From Pseudomonas wadenswilerensis (GTDB taxonomy: Bacteria; Pseudomonadota; Gammaproteobacteria; Pseudomonadales; Pseudomonadaceae): DNA of 64,000 bases. Location: positions 248,001-312,000 of the forward strand of contig NZ_UIDD01000001.1 of NCBI RefSeq assembly GCF_900497695.1, written 5' to 3'. Below the pieces are notes generated by a model that searched no databases, was not told where the DNA came from, and saw nothing but the letters and a program-made list of their open reading frames with translations. Shown piece after piece: positions 8,203-17,397 of this stretch. How positions within the stretch are numbered: position 1 is the stretch's first letter; the number at the start of each line of letters is the position of its first letter. The position numbers were made by a program, and so were the translations under genes.

Positions 8203-9503
8203 GTCAGCTCTTTCAGTCGGTGCCAGAGCATGCCCAGGGCCAGTAGCGGCGAGCGCAGGTGCTTGCCGCCCGGGAAGGTGATGTGCGGTACCCGGGCGAA
8301 CAGGTCGAAGCGCCCGCTGTGCTGGCCGCTGATGGCTTCGCCGAGCAGCCTGCCGGCCAGGTGCGTGGCATTGAGGCCATGGCCGGAGTAGGCCTGGGCG
8401 AAGTACACGTTGGGCTGGTCGGGCAGGCGGCCGATCTGCGGCAGGCGATTGGCACCGATGCCGATCATCCCGCCCCATTGATAGTCGATACGTACATCGG
8501 CGAGCTGCGGGAACACCTTGAGCATCTTCGGTCGCATATAGGCGGCGATATCCTGCGGATCACGCCCGGAATAGTGGCAGGCGCCGCCGAACAGCAGCCG
8601 GCGATCGGCGGACAGACGGTAATAGTCCAGGGCCACGCGCTGGTCGCAGACGGCCATGTTTTGCGGCAGCAACTGGCTGGCCTGGGCCTCGCTCAGGGGT
8701 TCGGTGGCGATGATATAGCTGCCGGCGGGCAGCACCTTGCCGCCAAGCTCGGCATTCAGGTCGTTCAGGTAGGCGTTGCAACCCAGCACCAGGGTGCTGG
8801 CATGGACGGTCCCGTTGGCGGTGTGCACCCGCACTTGCGAGCCATAGTCGATCCGTGTCACCGCCGACTGCTCGAACAGACGCACGCCCAGCTTGCTGGC
8901 GACGACCGCTTCGCCCAGGGCCAGGTTAAGCGGATGCAGATGTCCCGAGCCCATGTCGATCAGGCCACCAACGTAGCGGTCCGAGCCGACTACGCTGTGC
9001 ATCTGCTCCGGCTGCACCAGGCGTAGCTCATGGCGGTAACCCAAACTGCGCAGCTCTTCGGCGTCCTCGGCGAAACCCTGCAGGTCACGGGGTTTGTTGG
9101 CCAGGTCGCAGTAGCCCCAGGCCAGGTCGCAGTCGATGGCGTGGCGCTCGATTCGCTCGCGGACAATATCTACCGCTTCCAGGCCCATCAGCTTGAGCTC
9201 TCGCACGCCGTCGCTGCCAAGGATCGGGGTGAATTGCTCAAGGCCATGGCCGACTCCGCGAATCAGCTGGCCGCCATTGCGCCCGCTGGCGCCCCAACCG
9301 ATCTTGCGCGCCTCCAGCAGGATCACATTGAGGCCGCGTTCGGCCAGTTCGATTGCCGTGTTCAGCCCGGAAAAACCGCCGCCGACCACGCAGACGTCAC
9401 AACTCAGTTCGCCCTGCTGCTGTGGGTAATCCGCCTGTGGGACGCTGCTGGCAGCGTAGTAGGAAGCGGTGTGCGAGGCGGGCTGCTGAACGCCGGCGTT
9501 CAT
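8199..9503 (-). CDS. puuB: FAD-dependent oxidase of polyamine/amino acid catabolism, PuuB-like
   Basis: The 434-residue flavoprotein has the dinucleotide-binding CVVGGGFSGLNTA motif near residue 40, a LLEARKIGWGASGRNGGQ segment typical of DAO-family oxidases, and a C-terminal GYSGHGLNATH FAD-binding stretch. It resembles gamma-glutamylputrescine oxidases (PuuB/PauB), which deaminate gamma-glutamylated amines to give the aldehyde used by KauB/PuuC. The position beside dadR matches PA5309 (pauB4). The 3' end overlaps the DUF1127 gene by 4 bases. Several PuuB paralogues exist in pseudomonads, so the exact substrate is uncertain. Confidence 0.85.
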   Translation of the reverse strand: MNAGVQQPASHTASYYAASSVPQADYPQQQGELSCDVCVVGGGFSGLNTAIELAERGLNVILLEARKIGWGASGRNGGQLIRGVGHGLEQFTPILGSDGVRELKLMGLEAVDIVRERIERHAIDCDLAWGYCDLANKPRDLQGFAEDAEELRSLGYRHELRLVQPEQMHSVVGSDRYVGGLIDMGSGHLHPLNLALGEAVVASKLGVRLFEQSAVTRIDYGSQVRVHTANGTVHASTLVLGCNAYLNDLNAELGGKVLPAGSYIIATEPLSEAQASQLLPQNMAVCDQRVALDYYRLSADRRLLFGGACHYSGRDPQDIAAYMRPKMLKVFPQLADVRIDYQWGGMIGIGANRLPQIGRLPDQPNVYFAQAYSGHGLNATHLAGRLLGEAISGQHSGRFDLFARVPHITFPGGKHLRSPLLALGMLWHRLKELT

Positions 9504-9617
9504 GGCATTGTCCTGGTTCTGAGTGTTTGGAAAATTTTACGCAGGATAAGCTGCGCTTTCAGGGGCGGGCAACCGTAGGGCAAAATAGTGCGCCACACTT
9601 CTTTGCCGCAGGCCGCC

Positions 9618-9971
9618 ATGAGTTGCAACAGCCACAAGATCCGCTTCCTGCGTGAGCAGATCCCGTCATTCGAATGCGTGCCCGGATGCCACGACTGCTG
9701 TGGGCCGGTGACCACCTCCAGCGAAGAAATGGCCCGCCTGCCGCGCAAGAGCGCCGCCGAGCAGGAAGCCGCACTGGCGGAACTCAACTGCGTGCACCTG
9801 GGCCCCAACGGCTGCACCGTGTACGAAGAACGGCCGCTGATCTGCCGCTTGTTCGGCACTACCCCAAAGCTGCCATGCCCCAATGGCCGCGCCCCGGCCG
9901 AGATGATCGAGCCGCAGGCCGAGAAGCTGGTGCACCAGTACATCGCCAGCACCCGGCAGGTGCTGGTCTGA
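9618..9971 (+). CDS. YkgJ-family cysteine-cluster protein
   Basis: A 117-residue protein with the CxxCC(H) type metal-binding pattern: CVPGCHDCCGP near residue 23, a central C-x7-C-T-V-Y-E-E-RP-x-x-CR motif and a late PCPNG. This is the YkgJ (zinc- or iron-chelating) family; some members have been linked to Fe-S or metal handling, but no reaction is established. The ATG at 9618 gives MSCNSHKIR; ten further in-frame residues upstream lack a ribosome binding site. It is convergent with dadR with 3 bases between stops. Confidence 0.85.
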   Translation: MSCNSHKIRFLREQIPSFECVPGCHDCCGPVTTSSEEMARLPRKSAAEQEAALAELNCVHLGPNGCTVYEERPLICRLFGTTPKLPCPNGRAPAEMIEPQAEKLVHQYIASTRQVLV

Positions 9972-9974
9972 GCC

Positions 9975-10463
9975 TCAGTCCGGAATCGGCAGGTTGAGGC
10001 TTTCCTTCACCTCTTCCATGACGATATAGCTCTTCGACTCGCGCACATGCGGCAGCTTGAGCAGGATGTCGCCGAGCAGCTTGCGGTAGGAGGCCATCTC
10101 GGAAATCCGTGCCTTGACCAGGTAATCGAAATCGCCCGAGACCAGGTGGCACTCGAGCACATGTGGCAACTTCAGTACGGCACGTCGGAATTCCTCGAAG
10201 GTGTCGCCCGACTTGTAGTCGAGGCTGATTTCGACGAACACCAGCAGGCTGCCCTTCAAATGCTGCGGGTTGAGCCGGGCGTTGTAGCCCATGATGATCC
10301 CTTCGCGCTCCAGGCGCCGGACCCGCTCGGTGCAGGGGGTCGTCGACAGGCCGACCTTTTCGCCCAGTTCAGTAAACGAGATACGCCCATCTGCCTGCAG
10401 GATGCGCAGGATATTGCGGTCGATCTTGTCCAGTTCACGTTTGCTTTGGTGCTGGGTTCTCAT
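9975..10463 (-). CDS. dadR: Lrp/AsnC-family regulator of D-amino acid catabolism
   Basis: The 162-residue protein has an N-terminal AsnC-type HTH (KIDRNILRILQADGRISFTELGEKVGLS, in two blocks) and a C-terminal RAM effector domain. It is Lrp-like and diverges from dadA, the arrangement of dadR-dadAX in P. aeruginosa, where it activates the catabolic operon in response to L-alanine and related amino acids. The ATG at 10463 was chosen because the longer frame upstream runs through dadA on the opposite strand. The shared intergenic region contains a perfect 12-bp palindrome. Confidence 0.92.
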   Translation of the reverse strand: MRTQHQSKRELDKIDRNILRILQADGRISFTELGEKVGLSTTPCTERVRRLEREGIIMGYNARLNPQHLKGSLLVFVEISLDYKSGDTFEEFRRAVLKLPHVLECHLVSGDFDYLVKARISEMASYRKLLGDILLKLPHVRESKSYIVMEEVKESLNLPIPD

Positions 10464-10495
10464 AGTGGATGCCCCTCCGTAAAAGCCAACCTTGC

Positions 10496-10507
10496 CGAGA
10501 ATTCTCG
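10496..10507. promoter_or_regulatory. Palindrome CGAGAATTCTCG in the dadR-dadA intergenic region
   Basis: A perfect 12-bp palindrome with an AATT centre, followed by AT-rich sequence and a TATACT -10-like hexamer at 10554-10559 for dadA that lacks a good -35. This is what an Lrp-type activated promoter would look like. Binding by DadR is inferred. Confidence 0.4.
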
Positions 10508-10619
10508 CCAAATATAGGCTTTTATATAGTGAAAAGCACTGGTCATACCTTCCTATACTGCGCCCATCTATGCCATTAACAACAAATGTCAGCGGTACGC
10601 TGCGTCGAGGGTAATAAAC

Positions 10620-11921
10620 ATGCGAGTTCTGGTGCTTGGTAGCGGTGTGATCGGAACCGCCAGTGCCTACTATCTGGCACGGCAAGGGTTCGAAGTCGTC
10701 GTGGTCGACCGTCAACCGGCAGTCGCCATGGAAACCAGTTTTGCCAACGCCGGCCAGGTCTCGCCTGGTTACGCTTCGCCCTGGGCTGCCCCGGGTGTGC
10801 CGCTCAAGGCCATCAAGTGGCTGCTTGAACGCCACGCGCCCCTGGCCATCAAGGCCACCGCCGACATTGACCAATACCTGTGGATGGCGCAAATGCTGCG
10901 CAACTGCACCGCCAGCCGTTATGCGGTGAACAAGGAGCGCATGGTGCGCCTGTCCGAGTACAGCCGTGACTGCCTCGACGAGCTGCGCGCTGAAACCGGG
11001 ATTGCCTACGAAGGCCGTACCCTGGGTACCACGCAGCTGTTCCGCACCCAGGCACAGCTGGACAACGCCGCCAAGGACATCGCCGTCCTCGAGCAGTCCG
11101 GTGTGCCGTACGAAGTACTCGACCGCGCAGGCATCGCCCGCGTCGAACCGGCCCTGGCCAACGTTACTGACATCCTCGCCGGTGCCCTGCGCCTGCCCAA
11201 CGACCAGACCGGCGACTGCCAGCTGTTTACCACCCGCCTGGCGGAAATGGCGATCAAGCTCGGCGTCGAGTTCCGCTTTGGCCAGGACATTCAGCGCCTG
11301 GACTACGCCGGTGACCGCATCAATGGTGTGTGGATCGACGGCAAGCTGGAAACCGCCGACCGCTACGTGCTGGCCCTGGGCAGCTATTCGCCGCAGTTGC
11401 TCAAGCCGCTGGGCATCAAGGCCCCGGTCTACCCGCTCAAGGGTTACTCGCTGACCGTGCCGATCACCGACCCGGCCATGGCCCCGACCTCGACTATTCT
11501 CGACGAAACCTACAAGGTCGCGATCACCCGTTTCGACAACCGCATCCGCGTTGGCGGCATGGCTGAAATCGCCGGTTTTGACCTGTCGCTGAACCCGCGT
11601 CGGCGCGAAACCCTGGAGATGATCGTCAACGACCTTTATCCTCGTGGCGGCGACCTGAGCCAGGCCAGTTTCTGGACCGGCCTGCGCCCGACCACTCCGG
11701 ACGGTACGCCGATCGTTGGCGCCACGCCGTTCCGCAACCTGTTCCTCAACACGGGGCACGGTACGTTGGGCTGGACCATGGCTTGCGGTTCCGGTCGCCT
11801 GCTGGCCGACCTGATTGCGCGCAAGAAGCCGCAAATCAGCGCCGAAGGCCTCGATATCTCTCGCTACGGAAAACACCAGGAGCCTGCCAAACATGTCAGT
11901 CCAGCGCCAGCTCACCAATGA
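10620..11921 (+). CDS. dadA: D-amino acid dehydrogenase, small subunit
   Basis: The 433-residue flavoprotein oxidises D-alanine and other D-amino acids to 2-oxo acids, passing electrons to the respiratory chain at the inner membrane. It starts with the FAD Rossmann motif [16 protein letters not shown] and carries the DadA signature [18 protein letters not shown]. The C-terminus has [16 protein letters not shown], which closes the FAD site. Its 3' end overlaps ridA by 29 bases, so dadA, ridA and probably dadX form one operon under DadR. Confidence 0.96.
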   Translation: MRVLVLGSGVIGTASAYYLARQGFEVVVVDRQPAVAMETSFANAGQVSPGYASPWAAPGVPLKAIKWLLERHAPLAIKATADIDQYLWMAQMLRNCTASRYAVNKERMVRLSEYSRDCLDELRAETGIAYEGRTLGTTQLFRTQAQLDNAAKDIAVLEQSGVPYEVLDRAGIARVEPALANVTDILAGALRLPNDQTGDCQLFTTRLAEMAIKLGVEFRFGQDIQRLDYAGDRINGVWIDGKLETADRYVLALGSYSPQLLKPLGIKAPVYPLKGYSLTVPITDPAMAPTSTILDETYKVAITRFDNRIRVGGMAEIAGFDLSLNPRRRETLEMIVNDLYPRGGDLSQASFWTGLRPTTPDGTPIVGATPFRNLFLNTGHGTLGWTMACGSGRLLADLIARKKPQISAEGLDISRYGKHQEPAKHVSPAPAHQ

Positions 11922-12246
11922 GCGCATGAGCCAGATCGTCACCCACAACGGCACCGTCTACCTGGCGGGCCAGGTGGGTGACGACATGAACGCCGGGATC
12001 GAGCAGCAAACCCGCGAGACCCTGGCCAACATCGAGCGCCTGCTGGACCTGGCCGGCACCGACAAGAGCCGCCTGCTCTCGGTGACCATCTACCTCAAGG
12101 ACATCGACGCGCACTTTCAGGGCATGAACGCGGTGTGGGACAAGTGGCTGCCAAAAGGCGTCGCGCCGGCCCGTGCCACCGTTGAAGCCAAGCTGTGCGA
12201 ACCGGAAATCCTCATCGAGCTGTCGGTGGTCGCCGCACTGCCGTAA
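11893..12246 (+). CDS. ridA: RidA-family enamine/imine deaminase
   Basis: The 117-residue RidA/YjgF protein starts at the ATG inside the end of dadA. The conserved [18 protein letters not shown] and [10 protein letters not shown] stretches are visible, including the arginine of ARATVE that binds the substrate carboxylate. RidA proteins hydrolyse reactive enamines and imines made by amino-acid oxidases and PLP enzymes. Its place between dadA and dadX suggests it removes 2-iminopropionate-type products of DadA. Confidence 0.92.
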   Translation: MSVQRQLTNERMSQIVTHNGTVYLAGQVGDDMNAGIEQQTRETLANIERLLDLAGTDKSRLLSVTIYLKDIDAHFQGMNAVWDKWLPKGVAPARATVEAKLCEPEILIELSVVAALP

Positions 12247-12259
12247 CACCCGATCCCTC

Positions 12260-12309
12260 ACCCGGTGCCGCCGGCGGCCGACCAGCTGCCTTCGGGCACC
12301 GGGTTTTTT
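12260..12309 (+). terminator. Hairpin with T tract between ridA and dadX
   Basis: ACCCGGTGCC (12260-12269) can pair with GGCACCGGGT (12295-12304), followed by a T run. It could lower expression of dadX relative to dadA-ridA rather than stop it fully, since no clear separate dadX promoter is seen. Confidence 0.6.
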
Positions 12310-12342
12310 ACTTCTAACCAGACTGCCCAGAAGGCTGCCGTC

Positions 12343-13416
12343 ATGCGTCCTGCCCGTGCCCTGATCGATCTTCAAGCCCTGCGTCACAACTATCAACTTG
12401 CCCGCGAACTGACCGGAGCCAAAGCGCTGGCCGTGATCAAGGCCGATGCCTATGGTCACGGTGCCGTGCGTTGTGCCCTGGCCCTGGAGCAGCAAGCCGA
12501 TGGTTTTGCCGTGGCCTGCATCGAAGAGGCGCTGGAGCTGCGCGCAGCCGGGATCAAGCCGCCGGTGCTGCTGCTTGAAGGCTTTTTCGAAGCCAGCGAA
12601 CTGCAACTGATCGCCCAGCACGACCTGTGGTGCGTGGTGCATTCGCTGTGGCAGCTGGAGGCGATCGAACAGGCGCACCTGAGCAAGCCGATCACCGTCT
12701 GGCTCAAACTCGACTCGGGCATGCACCGGGTCGGCCTGCACGCCAAGGACTATCAGGCCGCGTACCAGCGCCTGCTGGCCAGCGGCAAGGTTGCGCGTAT
12801 CGTGCTGATGAGCCACTTCGCCCGTGCCGATGAACTCGACAGCGACGCCAGCAACGAACAACTGGCGGTATTCCAGGCCGCGCGCCAGGGCCTGAGCGCC
12901 GAGGTCAGCCTGCGCAACTCGCCGGCCGTGCTCGGTTGGCCGAATATGCCCAGCGACTGGGTGCGCCCGGGCCTGATGCTGTACGGCGCCACGCCCTTCG
13001 AAGTGCCTCAGGCAGAAGCTGCGCGCCTGCAGCCGGTAATGACCGTGCAATCGCGGGTGATCAGTGTGCGTGAGCTGCCGGCTGGCGAGCCTGTCGGTTA
13101 TGGCGCCAAGTTCATCAGCCCGCGGCCGACCCGGGTTGGCGTGGTGGCCATGGGTTACGCCGATGGCTACCCGCGCCAGGCGCCAAACGGTACACCGGTG
13201 CTGGTGGCCGGCAAACGCACCCAGCTGATCGGCCGGGTGTCGATGGACATGCTCTGCATTGACCTGACCGACGTGCCGGAAGCGGGCCTCGGCAGCCCGG
13301 TGGAGCTGTGGGGCAAAAACGTGCTGGCCAGCGAAGTGGCCATGCATGCTGGCAACATCCCTTACCAGATTTTCTGCAACCTCAAGCGCGTACCGCTGGA
13401 CTACAGCGGCGATTAA
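12343..13416 (+). CDS. dadX: Alanine racemase, catabolic
   Basis: The 357-residue PLP enzyme interconverts L- and D-alanine, feeding D-alanine to DadA. Lys33 in [11 protein letters not shown] is the PLP-binding lysine, and the tyrosine of the GYADGYPR segment is the second catalytic base. Length and fold are normal for Alr/DadX. The start ATG at 12343 follows the hairpin; the longer upstream frame is non-coding. Location after dadA-ridA identifies it as the catabolic rather than the biosynthetic racemase. Confidence 0.94.
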   Translation: MRPARALIDLQALRHNYQLARELTGAKALAVIKADAYGHGAVRCALALEQQADGFAVACIEEALELRAAGIKPPVLLLEGFFEASELQLIAQHDLWCVVHSLWQLEAIEQAHLSKPITVWLKLDSGMHRVGLHAKDYQAAYQRLLASGKVARIVLMSHFARADELDSDASNEQLAVFQAARQGLSAEVSLRNSPAVLGWPNMPSDWVRPGLMLYGATPFEVPQAEAARLQPVMTVQSRVISVRELPAGEPVGYGAKFISPRPTRVGVVAMGYADGYPRQAPNGTPVLVAGKRTQLIGRVSMDMLCIDLTDVPEAGLGSPVELWGKNVLASEVAMHAGNIPYQIFCNLKRVPLDYSGD

Positions 13417-13450
13417 GGCGCCAAAGCGGACAGGCTGCGGGTCGAAGTGT

Positions 13451-13486
13451 TGTAAATACTGAACGCTGTTGCGATGATAACGTTCA
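13451..13486. promoter_or_regulatory. Candidate autoregulatory operator of pauR
   Basis: TGAACG (13460-13465) and its inverse CGTTCA (13481-13486) are 15 bases apart, just upstream of pauR. The left copy lies in TGTAAATACTGAACG, a 9 of 15 match to the recalled E. coli PuuR box. The TGAAC core is shared with the kauB site at 1853-1867. Confidence 0.35.
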
Positions 13487-13524
13487 ATTTCGACCCCACT
13501 CGTTCGTTTAGGAGGGCTCCAGCA

Positions 13525-14073
13525 TTGGACGTCGGTGAACGACTGCAAGCCATTCGCAAGCTCAAGGGCCTGTCACAGCGTGAACTCGCCAAACGTGCGG
13601 GCGTCACCAACAGCACCATCTCGATGATCGAGAAGAACAGCGTCAGCCCTTCAATCAGCTCGCTGCGCAAGGTGCTGAGCGGTATTCCAATGTCCATGGT
13701 CGAGTTCTTTTCCGAAGAGCTGCAACCGGAAAACCCTACCCAGATCGTCTATAAAGCCCACGAACTGATCGACATTTCGGACGGTGCGGTGACCATGAAA
13801 CTGGTCGGCAAGGCGCACCCGAGCCGGGCTATTGCCTTTCTCAACGAGGTCTATCCGCCGGGTGCCGATACTGGCGAAGAAATGCTCACCCATGATGGCG
13901 AAGAGACCGGCATCCTCCTCGAAGGCCGCCTTGAACTGGTGGTGGGCCTGGAAACTTTCATCCTCGAAGCGGGCGACAGCTACTATTTTGAAAGTACCAA
14001 GCCGCACCGTTTCCGCAATCCTTACGATGAGCCGGCCCGGCTGATCAGCGCGGCGACTCCGGCCAACTTCTAG
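13525..14073 (+). CDS. pauR: HTH-cupin repressor of polyamine catabolism, PuuR/PauR family
   Basis: The protein has 182 residues from a TTG start at 13525, which sits 8 bases after the strong AGGAGGG; the upstream ATG of the longer frame lacks a good site and overlaps the promoter. An XRE-type HTH (residues 5-60, with QRELAKRAGVTNSTISMIE) is fused to a C-terminal cupin (residues 110-180, with HDGEETGILLEGRLEL). This is the PuuR architecture. The gene follows dadX as PA5301 (pauR) does in P. aeruginosa, where it represses gamma-glutamylpolyamine genes. It would link kauB and the PuuB-like oxidase in this window to polyamine supply. Confidence 0.88.
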   Translation: MDVGERLQAIRKLKGLSQRELAKRAGVTNSTISMIEKNSVSPSISSLRKVLSGIPMSMVEFFSEELQPENPTQIVYKAHELIDISDGAVTMKLVGKAHPSRAIAFLNEVYPPGADTGEEMLTHDGEETGILLEGRLELVVGLETFILEAGDSYYFESTKPHRFRNPYDEPARLISAATPANF

Positions 14074-14212
14074 TGGGCATTGCGCGGCGGATTGTCGCGG
14101 CTAAGACCCTTTGGACACTAGGGTTGTTTCGGTGAGGCAGGGTTCCCGTTATACTTGCGCCGCCTGCGAAACCGTGGCCGCGGGCGTGACTAGCCACCAT
14201 GAGGGTGTACGC

Positions 14213-14635
14213 GTGAATCTAATCAAGAAAATGCTGGCCGTACCAGCTGCCGTATTGGCCCTTTGGGCAGTCAGCGCACAAGCTGCGACCAACGACGACA
14301 TCGCCAAGCGACTGGAACCGGTTGGCCAGGTGTGTGTACAGGGTCAGGAATGCAAGGGTATGGAAGTCGCGGCAGCTGCTGCTGGCGGCGGTGCCAAGAC
14401 CCCGGATGAAATCATCGCCAAGCATTGCAATGCTTGCCATGGCAGCGGCCTGCTCGGCGCACCGAAAATCGGCGATACCGCCGCCTGGAAAGAGCGCTCT
14501 GACCATCAGGGTGGTCTGGACGGCATCCTCGCCAAGGCCATCACCGGCATCAACGCCATGCCGCCAAAAGGCACCTGCGCCGACTGCTCGGATGACGACC
14601 TGATGGGCGCCATCAAGAAGATGTCCGGCCTGTAA
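14213..14635 (+). CDS. cycB: Cytochrome c5
   Basis: The 140-residue protein has a Sec signal peptide (residues 1-25, ending SAQA) and one heme c site, CNACH at 72-76, with a downstream INAMPPKG whose Met is the sixth iron ligand. Two further cysteines at the C-terminus (TCADCSDDD) form the disulfide typical of cytochrome c5. It is a periplasmic electron carrier. A GTG start at 14213 with GAGGG upstream fits the signal peptide; the longer frame has an unlikely N-terminus. A terminator follows at 14654. Confidence 0.92.
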   Translation: MNLIKKMLAVPAAVLALWAVSAQAATNDDIAKRLEPVGQVCVQGQECKGMEVAAAAAGGGAKTPDEIIAKHCNACHGSGLLGAPKIGDTAAWKERSDHQGGLDGILAKAITGINAMPPKGTCADCSDDDLMGAIKKMSGL

Positions 14636-14653
14636 GCCCAGCGCTTGCCCAGC

Positions 14654-14686
14654 AAAGCCCGCCACGTGCGGGCTTTGTGCGTTTTA
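14654..14686 (+). terminator. Terminator after cytochrome c5
   Basis: A nine-base-pair stem, AAAGCCCGC (14654-14662) with GCGGGCTTT (14668-14676), followed by an interrupted T tract (TGTGCGTTTT). Confidence 0.75.
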
Positions 14687-14757
14687 GCGCTGGTCAGCGC
14701 AGCATTCTGGCGGCATGCTCGGTCCAAAGTGGTCAAGGAATGCCACAGGAGGCCGAG

Positions 14758-16671
14758 ATGGCGTACAGCTGTTCGATCGACACTGCCGTGGACCAGGTGC
14801 TGGCACGCCTGCCCGCGCATATCCACATGGGCCTGCCGCTGGGGCTGGGCAAGCCCAACCGCTTCGTCAATGCCCTGTATGCGCGGATCCGCCAGTTGCC
14901 CGAGCGGCAACTGACGATCTACACCGCCTTGAGTCTCGGCCGCCCGGACCTTGGTGACGGCTTGCAACGGCGCTTTCTTGAGCCCTTCATCGAGCGTGTG
15001 TTCGCCGACTACCTCGAACTGGACTACCTGCACGACCTGCGCCGCGACCAGTTGCCGGCGAACATCCGTGTCGAGCAGTTCTTCATGCAGCCCGGCAGCC
15101 TGCTGCACAGCGCCATGGCCCAGCAGGACTACGTCAGCAGCAACTACAGCCACGCCGCCCGCGATATCAATGCCAAGGGCTTGAACCTGGTGGCGCAGCT
15201 GGTCGCCGAAGACCCGGCGCATCCCGGCCAGCTGAGCCTGAGTTGCAACCCGGACATCACCCTCGACCTGTTGCCAATGATCGCCCGCCGCCGGGCGGCC
15301 GGTGAAACCATCCTGGTGCTCGGCCAGGTGCATACCGAACTGCCGTACATGCCGGGCGCCTCGGAGCTGCCCCGGGATGACTTCGACCTGCTGATCGATA
15401 GCGCGGAAAGCACCCGGTTGTTCTCCACGCCGAACATGCCGGTCACCACCCAGGACCATTTCATCGGCCTGCATGCCAGTACCCTGGTGCGCGATGGCGG
15501 CACCCTGCAGATCGGCATTGGCGCCATGGGCGATGCGCTGACCGCCGGGCTGCTGGCGCGGCAGGCTGACAGCGAGGCCTACAGTGCGTTGCTGGCTGAT
15601 ATTGACCTCACGCCCTGGCAAACCCTGATCGCACGCGAAGGCGGCATCGAGCCCTTTACCCACGGCCTGTATGGCTGTAGCGAAATGTTCGTCAACGGCC
15701 TGCTGGCACTGGTCGAAGCGGGGATCATCCGCCGCCCGGTTTATCCTGAAGAGGCACGCCAGCAGGCGGCCAACAATGGCGAGCTGGATGACCAGGGCGT
15801 GTTGGTGCATGGCGGCTTCTTTCTTGGCCCTCAGGCCTTTTACCAGCGCTTGCGGGAAATGCCTTTAAGCCAGCGCAAACGCTTTGCCATGAGCGCCATC
15901 AGCTACATCAACGAGCTGTATGGCCAGGAGTCGCTCAAGCGCCTGCAGCGCCGGGATGCGCGCTTTATCAACACGGTGTTCACCATGACCTTGATGGGCG
16001 CCGGGGTGGCCGATCAGCTGGAAGACGGCCGGGTGCTCAGCGGGGTAGGTGGGCAGTACAACTTCGTTGCCCAGGGCCATGCACTTGAAGGCGCGCGCTC
16101 GATCCTGCTGCTGCGCAGCTGGCGTGAAGCGGGCGGGGAGGTCAGCTCCAACCTGGTCTGGGAATACGGTCACTGCACCATTCCCCGGCACCTGCGCGAC
16201 ATCGTCGTCACCGAGTACGGCATCGCCGACCTGCGTGGGCAGACTGACGCCGAGGTGATTGCACGGTTGCTGGCGATCAGCGACACGCGCTTTCAGCCCG
16301 AGCTGATCGAACGGGCGCAGAAGGCCGGCAAGTTGCCGAAGGATTTTTGCCTGGATCAGCGCTTCACCGAGAACACCCCGCAGCGTTTGCAGGCGCTGCG
16401 CGAAAGGCACGCACGGTTGTTCCCCGAGTATCCGCTGGGCAGTGACTTCACGGCTGAGGAGCGTGATTTGTTGCGGGCGCTGAACTGGCTCAAGAGCAAG
16501 TTCAAACTGAGCGAGGTGCTTGAGCTGGGCAAGGCGGCGCTGGATGCACCGGCACCCGAGGCGTTTCCCGGGCAGTTGACGCGGATGGGACTGGCGCAGC
16601 CGCAGGGGCTGAAGGAGGACTTGTATCAGCGCTTGTTGCTGGCGGGGTTGCAGGCAACAGCGTTCCGTTGA
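14758..16671 (+). CDS. Acetyl-CoA hydrolase/transferase family protein
   Basis: The 637-residue protein belongs to the CoA-transferase/hydrolase family: an N-terminal half with HIHMGLPLGLGKPNRFVNALY, and a C-terminal acetyl-CoA hydrolase/transferase domain with GVGGQYNFVAQGHALEG and VVTEYGIADLRG. Such enzymes move CoA between acyl groups or hydrolyse acyl-CoA. It is about 100 residues longer than typical acetate CoA-transferases, with an extra C-terminal segment. An AGGAGG lies 5 bases before the chosen ATG. The substrate is unknown. It follows cytochrome c5 as in other pseudomonads. Confidence 0.85.
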   Translation: MAYSCSIDTAVDQVLARLPAHIHMGLPLGLGKPNRFVNALYARIRQLPERQLTIYTALSLGRPDLGDGLQRRFLEPFIERVFADYLELDYLHDLRRDQLPANIRVEQFFMQPGSLLHSAMAQQDYVSSNYSHAARDINAKGLNLVAQLVAEDPAHPGQLSLSCNPDITLDLLPMIARRRAAGETILVLGQVHTELPYMPGASELPRDDFDLLIDSAESTRLFSTPNMPVTTQDHFIGLHASTLVRDGGTLQIGIGAMGDALTAGLLARQADSEAYSALLADIDLTPWQTLIAREGGIEPFTHGLYGCSEMFVNGLLALVEAGIIRRPVYPEEARQQAANNGELDDQGVLVHGGFFLGPQAFYQRLREMPLSQRKRFAMSAISYINELYGQESLKRLQRRDARFINTVFTMTLMGAGVADQLEDGRVLSGVGGQYNFVAQGHALEGARSILLLRSWREAGGEVSSNLVWEYGHCTIPRHLRDIVVTEYGIADLRGQTDAEVIARLLAISDTRFQPELIERAQKAGKLPKDFCLDQRFTENTPQRLQALRERHARLFPEYPLGSDFTAEERDLLRALNWLKSKFKLSEVLELGKAALDAPAPEAFPGQLTRMGLAQPQGLKEDLYQRLLLAGLQATAFR

Positions 16672-16678
16672 GGACGCT

Positions 16679-16747
16679 ATCGCTGGCAAGCCAGCTCCCA
16701 CAAGGTCCGCGGTATGCAGTATCTGTGGGAGCTGGCTTGCCAGCGAT
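16679..16747. repeat. REPIN between the CoA-transferase gene and xpt
   Basis: ATCGCTGGCAAGCCAGCT with CCCACA, then the inverted TGTGGGAGCTGGCTTGCC with AGCGAT, 22 bases between arms. It lies between convergent genes. Confidence 0.85.
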
Positions 16748-16761
16748 GAGGCCAGCGCAAA

Positions 16762-17397
<636 letters not shown>

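Noticed and set aside
9975..11954. A 659-codon minus-strand frame covering dadR and all of dadA
   Set aside because: Only the last 162 codons are a real gene (dadR). The upstream part is the antisense shadow of dadA and has no family resemblance.
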